Shown here: piece by piece, positions 21,539 to 29,551 of the stretch
Layout: the number at the start of each line of letters is the position of its first letter
How positions within the stretch are numbered: position 1 is the first letter of the stretch
DNA from: Conexibacter sp.
GTDB lineage: Bacteria; Actinomycetota; Thermoleophilia; Solirubrobacterales; Solirubrobacteraceae
DNA: 33,212 nt
Assembly: GCA_025964325.1 (NCBI GenBank)
Contig: JAOPZA010000043.1
Span: 1-33,212, forward strand
Direction: 5' to 3'
Made by a program: the position numbers and the translations under genes
Notes under the pieces: generated by a model
Database searches by the model: none
The model's input: only the letters and a program-made list of their open reading frames with translations
Told to the model about the DNA's origin: nothing

Positions 21539-24217
21539 TCAGTCGGCCGCGGGATCGGCGCCAGCCGATTCCACCACGAGCGCACGGACGGCGGCGGCCG
21601 ACTCGGCCGCCAGCGCGCGTTCGGCCAGCTCGCCGGCGGCGGTCGTGTCGAGGGCGCGCACCGCAGCCTTGACGGCCGGGATCGAGGGCGCGGCGACGCT
21701 CAGCTCGCGCACGCCGAGGCCGGTCAGCAGCGGGATCGCGGCCGGGTCGGCGCCGAGCTCGCCGCAGACGCCGACCCAGCGGCCATGCGCGTCGGCAGCG
21801 CGGCAGACCTCGCCGATCAGCCGCAGGACGGCGGGGTGCAGGCCGTCTGCGAGCGCGGCGACGTGCTCGTTGCCGCGCTCGGCGGCGAGCACGTACTGCG
21901 TCAGGTCGTTCGTGCCGAGCGAGAGGAAGTCGACGGCGGCCGCGAGGTGGTCGGCGATCAACGCGGCCGCGGGAACCTCGACCATCACGCCGACCTCGAA
22001 GCCCTCGCGTGGCGTCGCGCCGCTCTGCTCGAGCGCGCCGTGGAGCAGCGCGCGGGCGGCGCGCAGCTCCTCGACGGTGGCGACCATCGGGAACATCAGC
22101 TTGACGTTCGGCAGCTCCGCGGCGACGCGGACGATCGCGCGCAGTTGCGCCGCGAGCAGCTCGGGCCGGGCGAGGCCGAGCCGCAGCCCGCGCACGCCGA
22201 GGAACGGGTTCTGCTCCGGCGGCATGCCGAGGTAGGGGAGCGGCTTGTCGGCGCCGGCGTCGAGCGTGCGGATCACGAGCGGCCGGCCGGCGAGCGCCTC
22301 GCCGGCGGCGCGGTAGATCGCGACCTGCTCGTCCTCGCTCGGCGCGCTGTCGCGGTCGAGGAACGCGAACTCCGTGCGCATCAGCCCGACGCCGTCGGCG
22401 CCCGCCGCGACCGCTTCGGCGGCCTCGCGCGCGCCGCCGATGTTGGCCGCGACCTCGATCCGCACCCGATCCCTCGTGAGCGCGGGCTCGTGCGCGACCG
22501 CGCGCGTCGCTGCGGCAGCGCGCGCCGCCTCGTCGCGACGCTCGCGGTAGGTCTCGCGCGTCGCGTCCGGCGGGTCGGGCAGCAGCAGGCCGGCGGCGCC
22601 GTCGAGGATCGCGGGCGTGCCGTCGGCGAGCGCGAGCAGGGCGTCGCCGAGGCCGACGACAGCGGGCACGCCGAGCGCTCGCGCGAGGATCGCGCCGTGC
22701 GAGGTCGGGCCTCCGCCGGCGGTCGCGATCCCGCGGACGGTGGCCGGATCGAGCCCCGCCGCGTCGAGCGGCGTGAGGTCGCGGGCGAGCAGGATGAAGG
22801 CGGAATCGGCTGGCGCCGATTCCGGGCGAGATCGGCTGGCGCCGATCTCGCGGCGTGCGGCGGGGGCAAGCGCCGCGCCGGACGCGGGTGGCGCAGCCGA
22901 TTCCGCCAATTCCGCAAGGACCCGGCGCGCGACGTCGTCGAGGTCGTCGGCGCGGGCGCGCTGGTAGTCGTCGGCGAGCGCGCGGTAGCGGCCCACCATG
23001 TCAGCGGTCGCGTCGGCCCAGCCGCGGCCGGCGCTGCGGCCGGCGTCGATCGCCGCGCGCGCAGGATCGAGCAGGGCTGGGTCGTCGAGCGCCAGCGCGA
23101 GCGCGTCGAGGATCTCCGCCTCCTCGCCGCCGACCCGCGCGGCCAGCCGCTCGTGCCGTGCCGCGATCTCGTCGCGCACGATTCGGCGCGCCCGTCCGAG
23201 CGCCGCCCACTCCTCGTCGGGCGAGCCGGACGGCTGCTCGGCGATCGGCGGCGCGCCGACGCCGGCCGCGCCGCCCCCGATCCGCCGCAGCGGCGCGATC
23301 GCGATGCCGGGAGAGGACGGAATCCCCCGCAACCCCCCCGCCGGAGCATCGACGCCAGCCGAGTCCGCCGATCCTTGCCGCGCGCGCAAGATCGGCGCCA
23401 GCCGATCTTGCCCGGAATCGGCGCCAGCCGATTCCGCCCGTTCCGTCGCGATCTGACGCAACCGCACGATCGCCTCCGCGGCCTCCGGTCCACGGGCGCG
23501 CACGATCAGCTCGTGGCCCTCCCGCACGCCGAGCGTCGCGATCGCGTTGAGCGAGGTGGCGCTGGCCGGCGCAGAGCCGGTCGTCGCGTTCTCGACCTCC
23601 ACGACGGCGTCGAGCTCGGAGGCGGCGCGCACGAAGCGGGCGGCTGGGCGAGCGTGGAGTCCCTGCGCGACGGTCACGACGAAGCGCGACTGCTGCCACG
23701 AGGCGTCACCCGGTCGATCAGCGTCGCGGGGGGGACCAACAGACCCCGACTCGTCGGCCCGGGCTCCAGTCTCCGCCGGCCGGCCACCGCCGAGGTGCGC
23801 GAGCTTCGGCCCCAACCCGCCGCGCGCCTCCGCAGCGACCTCGTCGAGCGATTGCCCGGCCTGCGCGGCGACGGCCGCCGCGACCGCGCCCTCGACGAGC
23901 GGCGCGGCCGCCAGTCGGACGCGGTCCGCGATCGCGGGGTCGAGCAGGTCGAGCGCGGTCTCGGCGCTCAGCACCGCGCTGCCGAGGTCCATCAGCACCA
24001 GCACCCCGGCGGGCTCGTCCGCGGCCGGCCCGAGCGCTGCCTCGATCGCCTCCATCACGCGCACCGCATCGGTGCCGAGGCCACGCGGCGCTCCTGCGGC
24101 CGGCGGGTCGATCCCCCCGGCCGCTTCGATCCGCACGTCGCCGGCCATCTCGCGCGCCAGCTCGACGACGCCCTCCGCGAGGCGGGCGCTGTGCGAGACG
24201 ACGACGATCCCTACCAC
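21539..24217 (-). CDS. dhaM: DhaM-type multiphosphoryl transfer protein: EIIA(Man)-HPr-Enzyme I
   Basis: An 892-residue fusion carrying a whole PTS phosphorelay for dihydroxyacetone kinase. Residues 1-135 are an EIIA(Man)-fold DhaM domain with H9 (VVVSHSARLAEGV). HPr covers about 177-258 with H188 (QGLHARPAARF). Enzyme I covers about 296-880: start GIPSSPGIAIAP, phosphorylated H507 (GGGPTSHGAILARALGVPAV), and the PEP-binding barrel with FPMVATVEELR, SLGTNDLTQYVLAAERGN and VGVCGELGADP. E. coli DhaM has only a truncated Enzyme I, whereas here it is full length. Phosphate should pass PEP-H507-H188-H9 to the DhaL-bound ADP. The start is GTG at 24217, 22 bases after glpK. The junctions at about 261-290 and 435-472 and the C-terminus (882-889) are encoded by palindromic repeats. 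Confidence 0.95.
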   Translation of the reverse strand: MVGIVVVSHSARLAEGVVELAREMAGDVRIEAAGGIDPPAAGAPRGLGTDAVRVMEAIEAALGPAADEPAGVLVLMDLGSAVLSAETALDLLDPAIADRVRLAAAPLVEGAVAAAVAAQAGQSLDEVAAEARGGLGPKLAHLGGGRPAETGARADESGSVGPPRDADRPGDASWQQSRFVVTVAQGLHARPAARFVRAASELDAVVEVENATTGSAPASATSLNAIATLGVREGHELIVRARGPEAAEAIVRLRQIATERAESAGADSGQDRLAPILRARQGSADSAGVDAPAGGLRGIPSSPGIAIAPLRRIGGGAAGVGAPPIAEQPSGSPDEEWAALGRARRIVRDEIAARHERLAARVGGEEAEILDALALALDDPALLDPARAAIDAGRSAGRGWADATADMVGRYRALADDYQRARADDLDDVARRVLAELAESAAPPASGAALAPAARREIGASRSRPESAPADSAFILLARDLTPLDAAGLDPATVRGIATAGGGPTSHGAILARALGVPAVVGLGDALLALADGTPAILDGAAGLLLPDPPDATRETYRERRDEAARAAAATRAVAHEPALTRDRVRIEVAANIGGAREAAEAVAAGADGVGLMRTEFAFLDRDSAPSEDEQVAIYRAAGEALAGRPLVIRTLDAGADKPLPYLGMPPEQNPFLGVRGLRLGLARPELLAAQLRAIVRVAAELPNVKLMFPMVATVEELRAARALLHGALEQSGATPREGFEVGVMVEVPAAALIADHLAAAVDFLSLGTNDLTQYVLAAERGNEHVAALADGLHPAVLRLIGEVCRAADAHGRWVGVCGELGADPAAIPLLTGLGVRELSVAAPSIPAVKAAVRALDTTAAGELAERALAAESAAAVRALVVESAGADPAAD
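21551..21572. repeat. In-gene palindromic element, copy 1 (dhaM C-terminus)
   Basis: Arms GGGATCGGC and GCCGATTCC around GCCA, with one G-T wobble. It encodes the final VESAGADP of the fusion protein, just before the stop. The same core occurs at 22801, 22827, 23386 and 23413. Confidence 0.7.
22801..22824. repeat. In-gene palindromic element, copy 2
   Basis: A perfect 10-bp stem, CGGAATCGGC and GCCGATTCCG around TGGC (plus strand). The coding strand reads it as PESAPADS. It is two bases from copy 3. Confidence 0.85.
22827..22850. repeat. In-gene palindromic element, copy 3
   Basis: A perfect 10-bp stem, CGAGATCGGC and GCCGATCTCG around TGGC (plus strand). The coding strand reads it as REIGASRS, a different frame from copy 2. 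It lies between the helical and phosphohistidine parts of Enzyme I. Confidence 0.85.
22890..22905. repeat. Decayed half-copy of the palindromic element
   Basis: GGCGCAGCCGATTCCG equals the right side of the element (GGCGCCAGCCGATTCCG) with one base lost. It lies 40 bases from copy 3. Confidence 0.4.
23348..23366. repeat. Decayed copy of the palindromic element
   Basis: ATCGACGCCAGCCGAGTCC matches the element ATCGGCGCCAGCCGATTCC at 17 of 19 positions. The coding strand reads it as ADSAGVD in the HPr-Enzyme I linker. Confidence 0.5.
23386..23411. repeat. In-gene palindromic element, copy 4
   Basis: A perfect 11-bp stem, GCAAGATCGGC and GCCGATCTTGC around GCCA (plus strand), so its orientation is opposite to copies 2 and 3. 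The coding strand reads it as QDRLAPIL, a third frame. Confidence 0.85.
23413..23436. repeat. In-gene palindromic element, copy 5
   Basis: A perfect 10-bp stem, CGGAATCGGC and GCCGATTCCG around GCCA (plus strand). The coding strand reads it as ESAGADS in the HPr-Enzyme I linker. It is one base from copy 4. Confidence 0.85.
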
Positions 24218-24239
24218 GCGAGTGGCGCCCTGCCGTCGG

Positions 24240-25742
24240 TCACTCCGGCTTGGCCCACCCGAACGTCCGCTGGACCGCTTCCTTCCAGCGGCCGTAGCGC
24301 TGCTCGACCTCGGCCGAGTCCATCTGCGGCTCCCAGCGCTTGTCCTCGCCCCAGTTGCGCGTCACGTCCTCGGCCGACTGCCACACGCCACAGGCGATGC
24401 CGGCCGCGTAGGCGGCGCCGAGCGCCGTCGTCTCCGACACCTTCGGACGGATCGTCGGCACGCCGAGCACGTCGGCCTGGAACTGCATCAGCAGCTCGTT
24501 GCCGACCATGCCGCCGTCGACTCTCAGCTCTCTGAACGGCGCCTCGGCCGCCTCGTTGGCGGCGTCGACGACCTCGCGGCTCTGCCATGCGGTCGACTCC
24601 AGCACCGCGCGCGCGATGTGGCCTCTGTTCGTGTACGCGGTCAGACCGATCAGCAGGCCGCGCGCGTCGTCGCGCCAGTAGGGCGCGAACAGGCCGGAGA
24701 ACGCGGGCACGAAGTAGACGTCGCCGGTGTCCCGCACCGTCTTCGCGAGGTCCTCGCTCTCGGGTGCGGTTCTGATGATCCCGAGCTGGTCGCGCAGCCA
24801 CTGGACGCCCGCGCCGGTGACGGCGATCGCGCCCTCGAGCGCGTAGACCGCGTCCTGGTCGCCGATCTTGTAGGCGACCGTGGTCAGCAGCTTCTCCGAC
24901 GGCACCGGGTCGTTGCCGGTGTTGACGAGCAGGAACGAGCCCGTCCCGTACGTGTTCTTGGCGGTGCCGGGCTCGAAGCACGCCTGCCCGAAGAGGGCGG
25001 CCTGCTGATCGCCGAACGCGCCGGCGATCGGCACGTCCTCGAGCACCGTGCGCCGCGTCTCGCCGTAGACCTCCGACGAGGAGCGGATCTGCGGCAGCAT
25101 CGCCTTCGGCACCCCGATCACGTCGAGCGCCTCGTCGGACCAGTCGAGCGTTCTCAGGTCCATCAGCATCGTGCGCGAGGCATTCGTGACGTCGGTCACG
25201 TGGACGCCGCCGTCCGTGCCGCCGGTCAGGTTCCAGATGACGTAGGTGTCCATCGTGCCGAAGAGGATGTCGCCGGCCTCGGCGCGCTCGCGCACGCCGT
25301 CGACGTTGTCGAGGATCCACCGTGCCTTCGGCCCCGAGAAGTACGTCGACAGCGGCAGGCCGCAGATCGCGCGCAGCCGATCGGGTCCGCCGTCTCTGCT
25401 CAGCTCGGCGACGAGCGGCGCGGTGCGCGTGTCCTGCCACACGATCGCGTTGTAGACGGCCTCGCCGGTGTTCTTGTCCCACAGCACGGTCGTCTCGCGC
25501 TGGTTCGTGATGCCGATCGCCTTGATGTCCCGCGAGCGCAGCCCGCCTCTCGCGAGCGCCTCCGCGATCACCTCCCGGATGCGCAGGCGGATCTCGTCCG
25601 GGTTGTGCTCGACCCACCCCGGTCTGGGGTGGATCTGCTCGTGCTCGCGCTGCCCGACCTGCACGATGTTGCCGTCGGTGTCGAAGATGATGAAGCGCGA
25701 GCTCGACGTTCCTTGGTCGATCGCGCCGACGTAGTCAGCCAT
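24240..25742 (-). CDS. glpK: Glycerol kinase
   Basis: A 500-residue FGGY-family kinase of standard length that makes glycerol-3-phosphate from glycerol and ATP. The start is [18 protein letters not shown] (ATP phosphate loop). Family motifs include [36 protein letters not shown] (substrate), [33 protein letters not shown], and [20 protein letters not shown] near the C-terminus. The stretch before VPIAG, where many Firmicutes glycerol kinases carry the histidine phosphorylated by HPr, reads RRTVLED and has no histidine. Thus it should not be activated by the HPr encoded next door. The ATG at 25742 has a clear ribosome site (GAGGAGAA). It lies 9 bases after dhaL and 22 before the PTS fusion. 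Arg codon AGA is frequent (at least 8 cases), although GC is very high. Confidence 0.97.
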   Translation of the reverse strand: MADYVGAIDQGTSSSRFIIFDTDGNIVQVGQREHEQIHPRPGWVEHNPDEIRLRIREVIAEALARGGLRSRDIKAIGITNQRETTVLWDKNTGEAVYNAIVWQDTRTAPLVAELSRDGGPDRLRAICGLPLSTYFSGPKARWILDNVDGVRERAEAGDILFGTMDTYVIWNLTGGTDGGVHVTDVTNASRTMLMDLRTLDWSDEALDVIGVPKAMLPQIRSSSEVYGETRRTVLEDVPIAGAFGDQQAALFGQACFEPGTAKNTYGTGSFLLVNTGNDPVPSEKLLTTVAYKIGDQDAVYALEGAIAVTGAGVQWLRDQLGIIRTAPESEDLAKTVRDTGDVYFVPAFSGLFAPYWRDDARGLLIGLTAYTNRGHIARAVLESTAWQSREVVDAANEAAEAPFRELRVDGGMVGNELLMQFQADVLGVPTIRPKVSETTALGAAYAAGIACGVWQSAEDVTRNWGEDKRWEPQMDSAEVEQRYGRWKEAVQRTFGWAKPE

Positions 25743-25751
25743 GGGTTCTCC

Positions 25752-26393
25752 TCATTCGTCGCGGGCGCCCCAGGTCTCCGCCGCGATGCGCAGCAGCAAC
25801 GCGGAGGAGGTGGCGCCCGGGTCCTGGTGTCCGGCGCTGCGCTCGCCGAGATAGCTTGCGCGACCCTTGCGCGCGACGAGCGGGGTGGTCGCTTCCGCGC
25901 CCGTCTCGGCCGCCGCGGCGGAGCCGGCGAGCGCGGCCCCGAACGCCGCCCCGTTGCCGGCCGCCGCCTCGAGCGTCTCGGCCGCCGGGGTCAGCGCGTC
26001 GACCATCGTCTTGTCGCCGAGCTCGGCCTTGCCGCGCCGCACGACGCCGGCGACCGCCTGCGTGAGCGCCGCCGACCACGTCGCCGCGTCGACCTCGGCC
26101 GCGTCCCCGAGACCGCCGGCGAGCCCGATGAAGAAGGAGCCGTAGAGCGGCCCGGCGGCGCCCCCGACGGTCGAGAGCAGCGTCATCCCGACGGTTCTGA
26201 GCGCGGCGGCCGGCGTCTCGGGCGCGGCGGCGGCGAGTCTCTCCGCCGCCGCCGTGAAGCCGCGTGCCATGTTGGCGCCGTGGTCGCCGTCGCCGATGTC
26301 GGCGTCGAGGCGGTTGAGACGGTCGCGCTCGTCCTCGAGCGCAGCGGCGCTCAGCCGCACCCAGTCGACCACCTCGGGTGTGCCGATCGCCAT
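25752..26393 (-). CDS. dhaL: Dihydroxyacetone kinase ADP-binding subunit
   Basis: A 213-residue all-helical DhaL subunit. The Mg-ADP site is clear in LNRLDADIGDGDHGANMARG (D30, D35, D37). Further motifs are MTLLSTVGGAAGPLYGSFFI, GKAELGDKTMVDALTPAAET, and RKGRASYLGERSAGHQDPGA at the C-terminus. In PTS-type DHA kinases the nucleotide stays bound as a cofactor. It is rephosphorylated by DhaM, and DhaL then transfers phosphate to dihydroxyacetone on DhaK. The full set K, L, M is present here. The ATG at 26393 follows dhaK after 9 bases. Confidence 0.96.
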   Translation of the reverse strand: MAIGTPEVVDWVRLSAAALEDERDRLNRLDADIGDGDHGANMARGFTAAAERLAAAAPETPAAALRTVGMTLLSTVGGAAGPLYGSFFIGLAGGLGDAAEVDAATWSAALTQAVAGVVRRGKAELGDKTMVDALTPAAETLEAAAGNGAAFGAALAGSAAAAETGAEATTPLVARKGRASYLGERSAGHQDPGATSSALLLRIAAETWGARDE

Positions 26394-26402
26394 GGCCTGA
26401 CG

Positions 26403-27400
<998 letters not shown>

Positions 27401-27404
<4 letters not shown>

Positions 27405-28345
27405 TCGAAGTCCTCCACCGTGCGCCCGCGCGCCTCGACGCCCGGTCTCGGCGGCTCGCCACGCGCTCTCAGCGCGTCGCCGACGAAGAAGTTGTAGACC
27501 CAACCGCCGATCAACCCGCCCACGATGGGTGCGACGATCGGGATCCACATGTAGCTGTTGATGTTGCCGTAGTCGCCTGGGACGGCGATCTTCCCGTAGC
27601 CCTCGATCCATGCCCAGAGGCGCGGGCCGAGGTCACGCGCGGGGTTGATCGCGTAGCCGCTGTTGCCGCCGAACGAGAGGCCGATCGCCATCACGATGAA
27701 GCCGACGGCGATGGGCGCGAGGTTCGCTCTCGGCGGCTGGTTCATCGTGTCGATCAGCGCGAAGATGATCATCACGAGGAGCGCCGTGCCGACGACCTCG
27801 TCGATCAGCGGTCCCGGCCAGGAGCCGTAGTATCTGGCTGGGAAGGTCGCGAAGATGCTGAACGTCGGTACGGAGTTGGACGCTCCGCGGACGATGCCTC
27901 TGGCGCGTTCGAAGCTGTCGATCGCGGCGTTGTAGTTGCCGTAGATGACGGCCGCGGCGACGAACGCTCCGGCGACCTGCGCAACGATGTAGTGCGGCAC
28001 CTTGCGCCACTCGAACCCGCGGTATGTCGCGAGCGCGAGCGTGACGGCCGGATTCAGGTGGGCGCCGGTGAGGCCGCCGGCGACGTAGACGCCGAAGGTG
28101 ACGCCGAACCCCCACCCGAAGATGATGATGAGCCAGTCGGCCTGGGTCACGAACGGCGCAGGGCCGCGGCCGGACTGGTTGAGGGCGGCCACCGTCATCG
28201 CGACGGAGCCGACTCCGAACATGATGAGGACGAACGTGCCCATGAACTCGCCGAGCACTTCGCCCCAGACTGTGCGCCGCCAGGCGGCGGTGGGACCAAA
28301 CCGTGCGTTCCACCCGCCCCTGGCCGCTGGCTGAGTGGCTGACAT
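27401..28345 (-). CDS. glpF: Glycerol facilitator (aquaglyceroporin)
   Basis: A 314-residue MIP-family channel with six helices and both pore motifs: first NPA in [19 protein letters not shown], second in [17 protein letters not shown]. The Asp after the second N-P-A-R (NPARD-x-G-P-R) marks glycerol channels over water channels. Longer loops and a 30-residue cytoplasmic tail explain the size above 280. It lets glycerol and probably dihydroxyacetone diffuse into the cell. ATG at 28345 is preferred. An upstream TTG at 28378 would start within the operator. There is no Shine-Dalgarno, and minus-strand TATCTG lies 6 bases upstream, which fits leaderless translation. It is the first gene of the glpF-dhaK-dhaL-glpK-dhaM unit. 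Confidence 0.95.
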
Positions 28346-28362
28346 GCACCGCAGATACCCAA

Positions 28363-28378
28363 TTGTCCAAATGGACAA
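28363..28378. promoter_or_regulatory. Palindromic operator of the glycerol operon
   Basis: TTGTCCAAATGGACAA is a perfect 7-2-7 inverted repeat 17 bases before the glpF start codon. On the minus strand it covers the -35-like TTGTCC and most of the spacer to TATCTG. A repressor bound here would block the promoter. IclR-type glycerol regulators (as GylR in Streptomyces) are the most likely class, but this is inference, and no regulator gene is nearby. Confidence 0.6.
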
Positions 28379-28457
28379 CCGACGCGGTCGGTGCGTTGAC
28401 CGACGCGCCGCGACACCGGTCTGCGCATCGATCTGGCGGTCGAGGAGAGCGGCGGGC

Positions 28458-28478
28458 GCGGGCGCTGGCGGCGCCCGC
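28458..28478 (-). terminator. GC hairpin after the 60-residue protein gene
   Basis: An 8-bp perfect stem, GCGGGCGC with GCGCCCGC, around a 5-base loop. It begins 9 bases beyond the stop codon on the minus strand. It would separate this gene from the glycerol operon. Confidence 0.5.
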
Positions 28479-28487
28479 GGGGCGCAG

Positions 28488-28670
28488 CTACGCGGCGCGC
28501 GCCTCGCCCGCCCCGAGCGGCTCCGCCGGGGCCTCGTCGTCGGCCAGCACGCGCAGCCGCGGCTGCGCGTGCGGGGTCAGCTCGTGCAGGTAGCTGGCGA
28601 TCACGCCGAGCGTCGCGCGATCCTCACGTGTGCTCGGCTGCTGGGGCTGGGGGGTCGTCGGGCGGGCCAT
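28488..28670 (-). CDS. Small protein of unknown function (60 residues)
   Basis: A short but well-supported gene. The ATG at 28670 has an excellent Shine-Dalgarno (AAGGAGG). The protein has a Pro/Gln-rich start (PTTPQPQQPSTRED), a probable amphipathic helix (TLGVIASYLHELTPHAQPRL) and an acidic/Ala-rich end. I recognise no family. It has its own AT-rich control region with a perfect operator and ends at a hairpin. It is therefore regulated alone, between the DoxX gene and the glycerol operon on the same strand. Confidence 0.65.
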   Translation of the reverse strand: MARPTTPQPQQPSTREDRATLGVIASYLHELTPHAQPRLRVLADDEAPAEPLGAGEARAA

Positions 28671-28709
28671 CGGCGCCTCCTTGGTCGACGTCGTCGAAGT
28701 TCGATATCC

Positions 28710-28740
28710 ATCGTACCAAAACAGTTCGATAAATATCGAA
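28710..28740 (-). promoter_or_regulatory. AT-rich operator/promoter of the small protein gene
   Basis: TTCGATAAATATCGAA (28725-28740) is a perfect 7-2-7 inverted repeat. A second half-site TTCGATA lies at 28700-28706. Minus-strand TACGAT (28710-28715) is a good -10, and the operator covers the -35 area. The regulator class cannot be assigned from the site. Confidence 0.6.
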
Positions 28741-28779
28741 TGAGAGTCGCCCGCTTGCGCCCACTCGCGTGGCTCGACG

Positions 28780-29349
28780 CTACGAGGCGGGTCTGTCGGC
28801 CGCCGGCTCGGTGCTCGTGACCGCCGGCGTCTCGCCCGTCGCATCCTGACCGGCCGGCTGCCCGTCCGCGCGTTGCCCGGCCGTGATCACGAGCTGCGAG
28901 CCGGCGGCGCCAGCCGCTGCCGCGGCAAGCGCCCAGCCGGGGCCCCAGCGCTCGCGTCCCAGCAGCGCGTCGAGCGACAGGTCGCCGGGGCCGGCGTCCG
29001 TGATCGCGATCACCGCCGCGATCAGCACGGCGTTGTACTCCCAGCCGCCCTCGGTCACCCACACCCCTCTGGAGCCGTGGACCTTCTGGATCGCGGTCGC
29101 CATCGTGCCGATCAACATCGCGCTCGCCAGCGGCGTGAAGAGGCCGAGCGCCAGCAGCGCACCGCCCGTGGCCTCCGAGACACCCGCCATGATCGCGTTG
29201 CGCTTGCCGGGCTTGAGCCCCAAGGACTCGAAGAACTGGCCCGTGCCCTCGGGCCCGTACCCGCCGAACCAGCCGAACAGCTTCTGCGCGCCGTGGCCGA
29301 CGAACAGTGCGCCGATCGTTCCGCGTGCGAGTGCCAATCCAAGTTTCAT
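28780..29349 (-). CDS. DoxX family membrane protein
   Basis: A 189-residue four-helix membrane protein. The signature FVGHGAQKLFGWFGGYGPEG and the helices MAGVSEATGGALLALGLFTP and NAVLIAAVIAITDAGPGDLS followed by LDALLG are typical of DoxX. A further hydrophobic Ala-rich helix and a polar tail follow. DoxX proteins were first seen as a subunit of thiosulfate:quinone oxidoreductase. In mycobacteria they join a detoxification complex with superoxide dismutase and a thiosulfate sulfurtransferase. No such partner is here. ATG at 29349 has GGAG 8 bases upstream. The gene is divergent from the diguanylate cyclase gene across 200 bases. Confidence 0.92.
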   Translation of the reverse strand: MKLGLALARGTIGALFVGHGAQKLFGWFGGYGPEGTGQFFESLGLKPGKRNAIMAGVSEATGGALLALGLFTPLASAMLIGTMATAIQKVHGSRGVWVTEGGWEYNAVLIAAVIAITDAGPGDLSLDALLGRERWGPGWALAAAAAGAAGSQLVITAGQRADGQPAGQDATGETPAVTSTEPAADRPAS

Positions 29350-29551
29350 GCCGCCGTCTCCATCGTTGCTTGCGCGTGCGATCTCTCCGTTCCGCGGCCG
29401 ATCGAAACGCCCCGATCCGCACCCTGCGGCCGGCATCGCGACGGCCGGCGCGTCCGCCGGCGAGGCCCCGGGAACAACATCGTCTACAGCACCTGTCGAG
29501 TGCCGCGCGCCGGGGGTCGAGCACTTCTCGCCCGCGGCCGATGAGCTGCTC

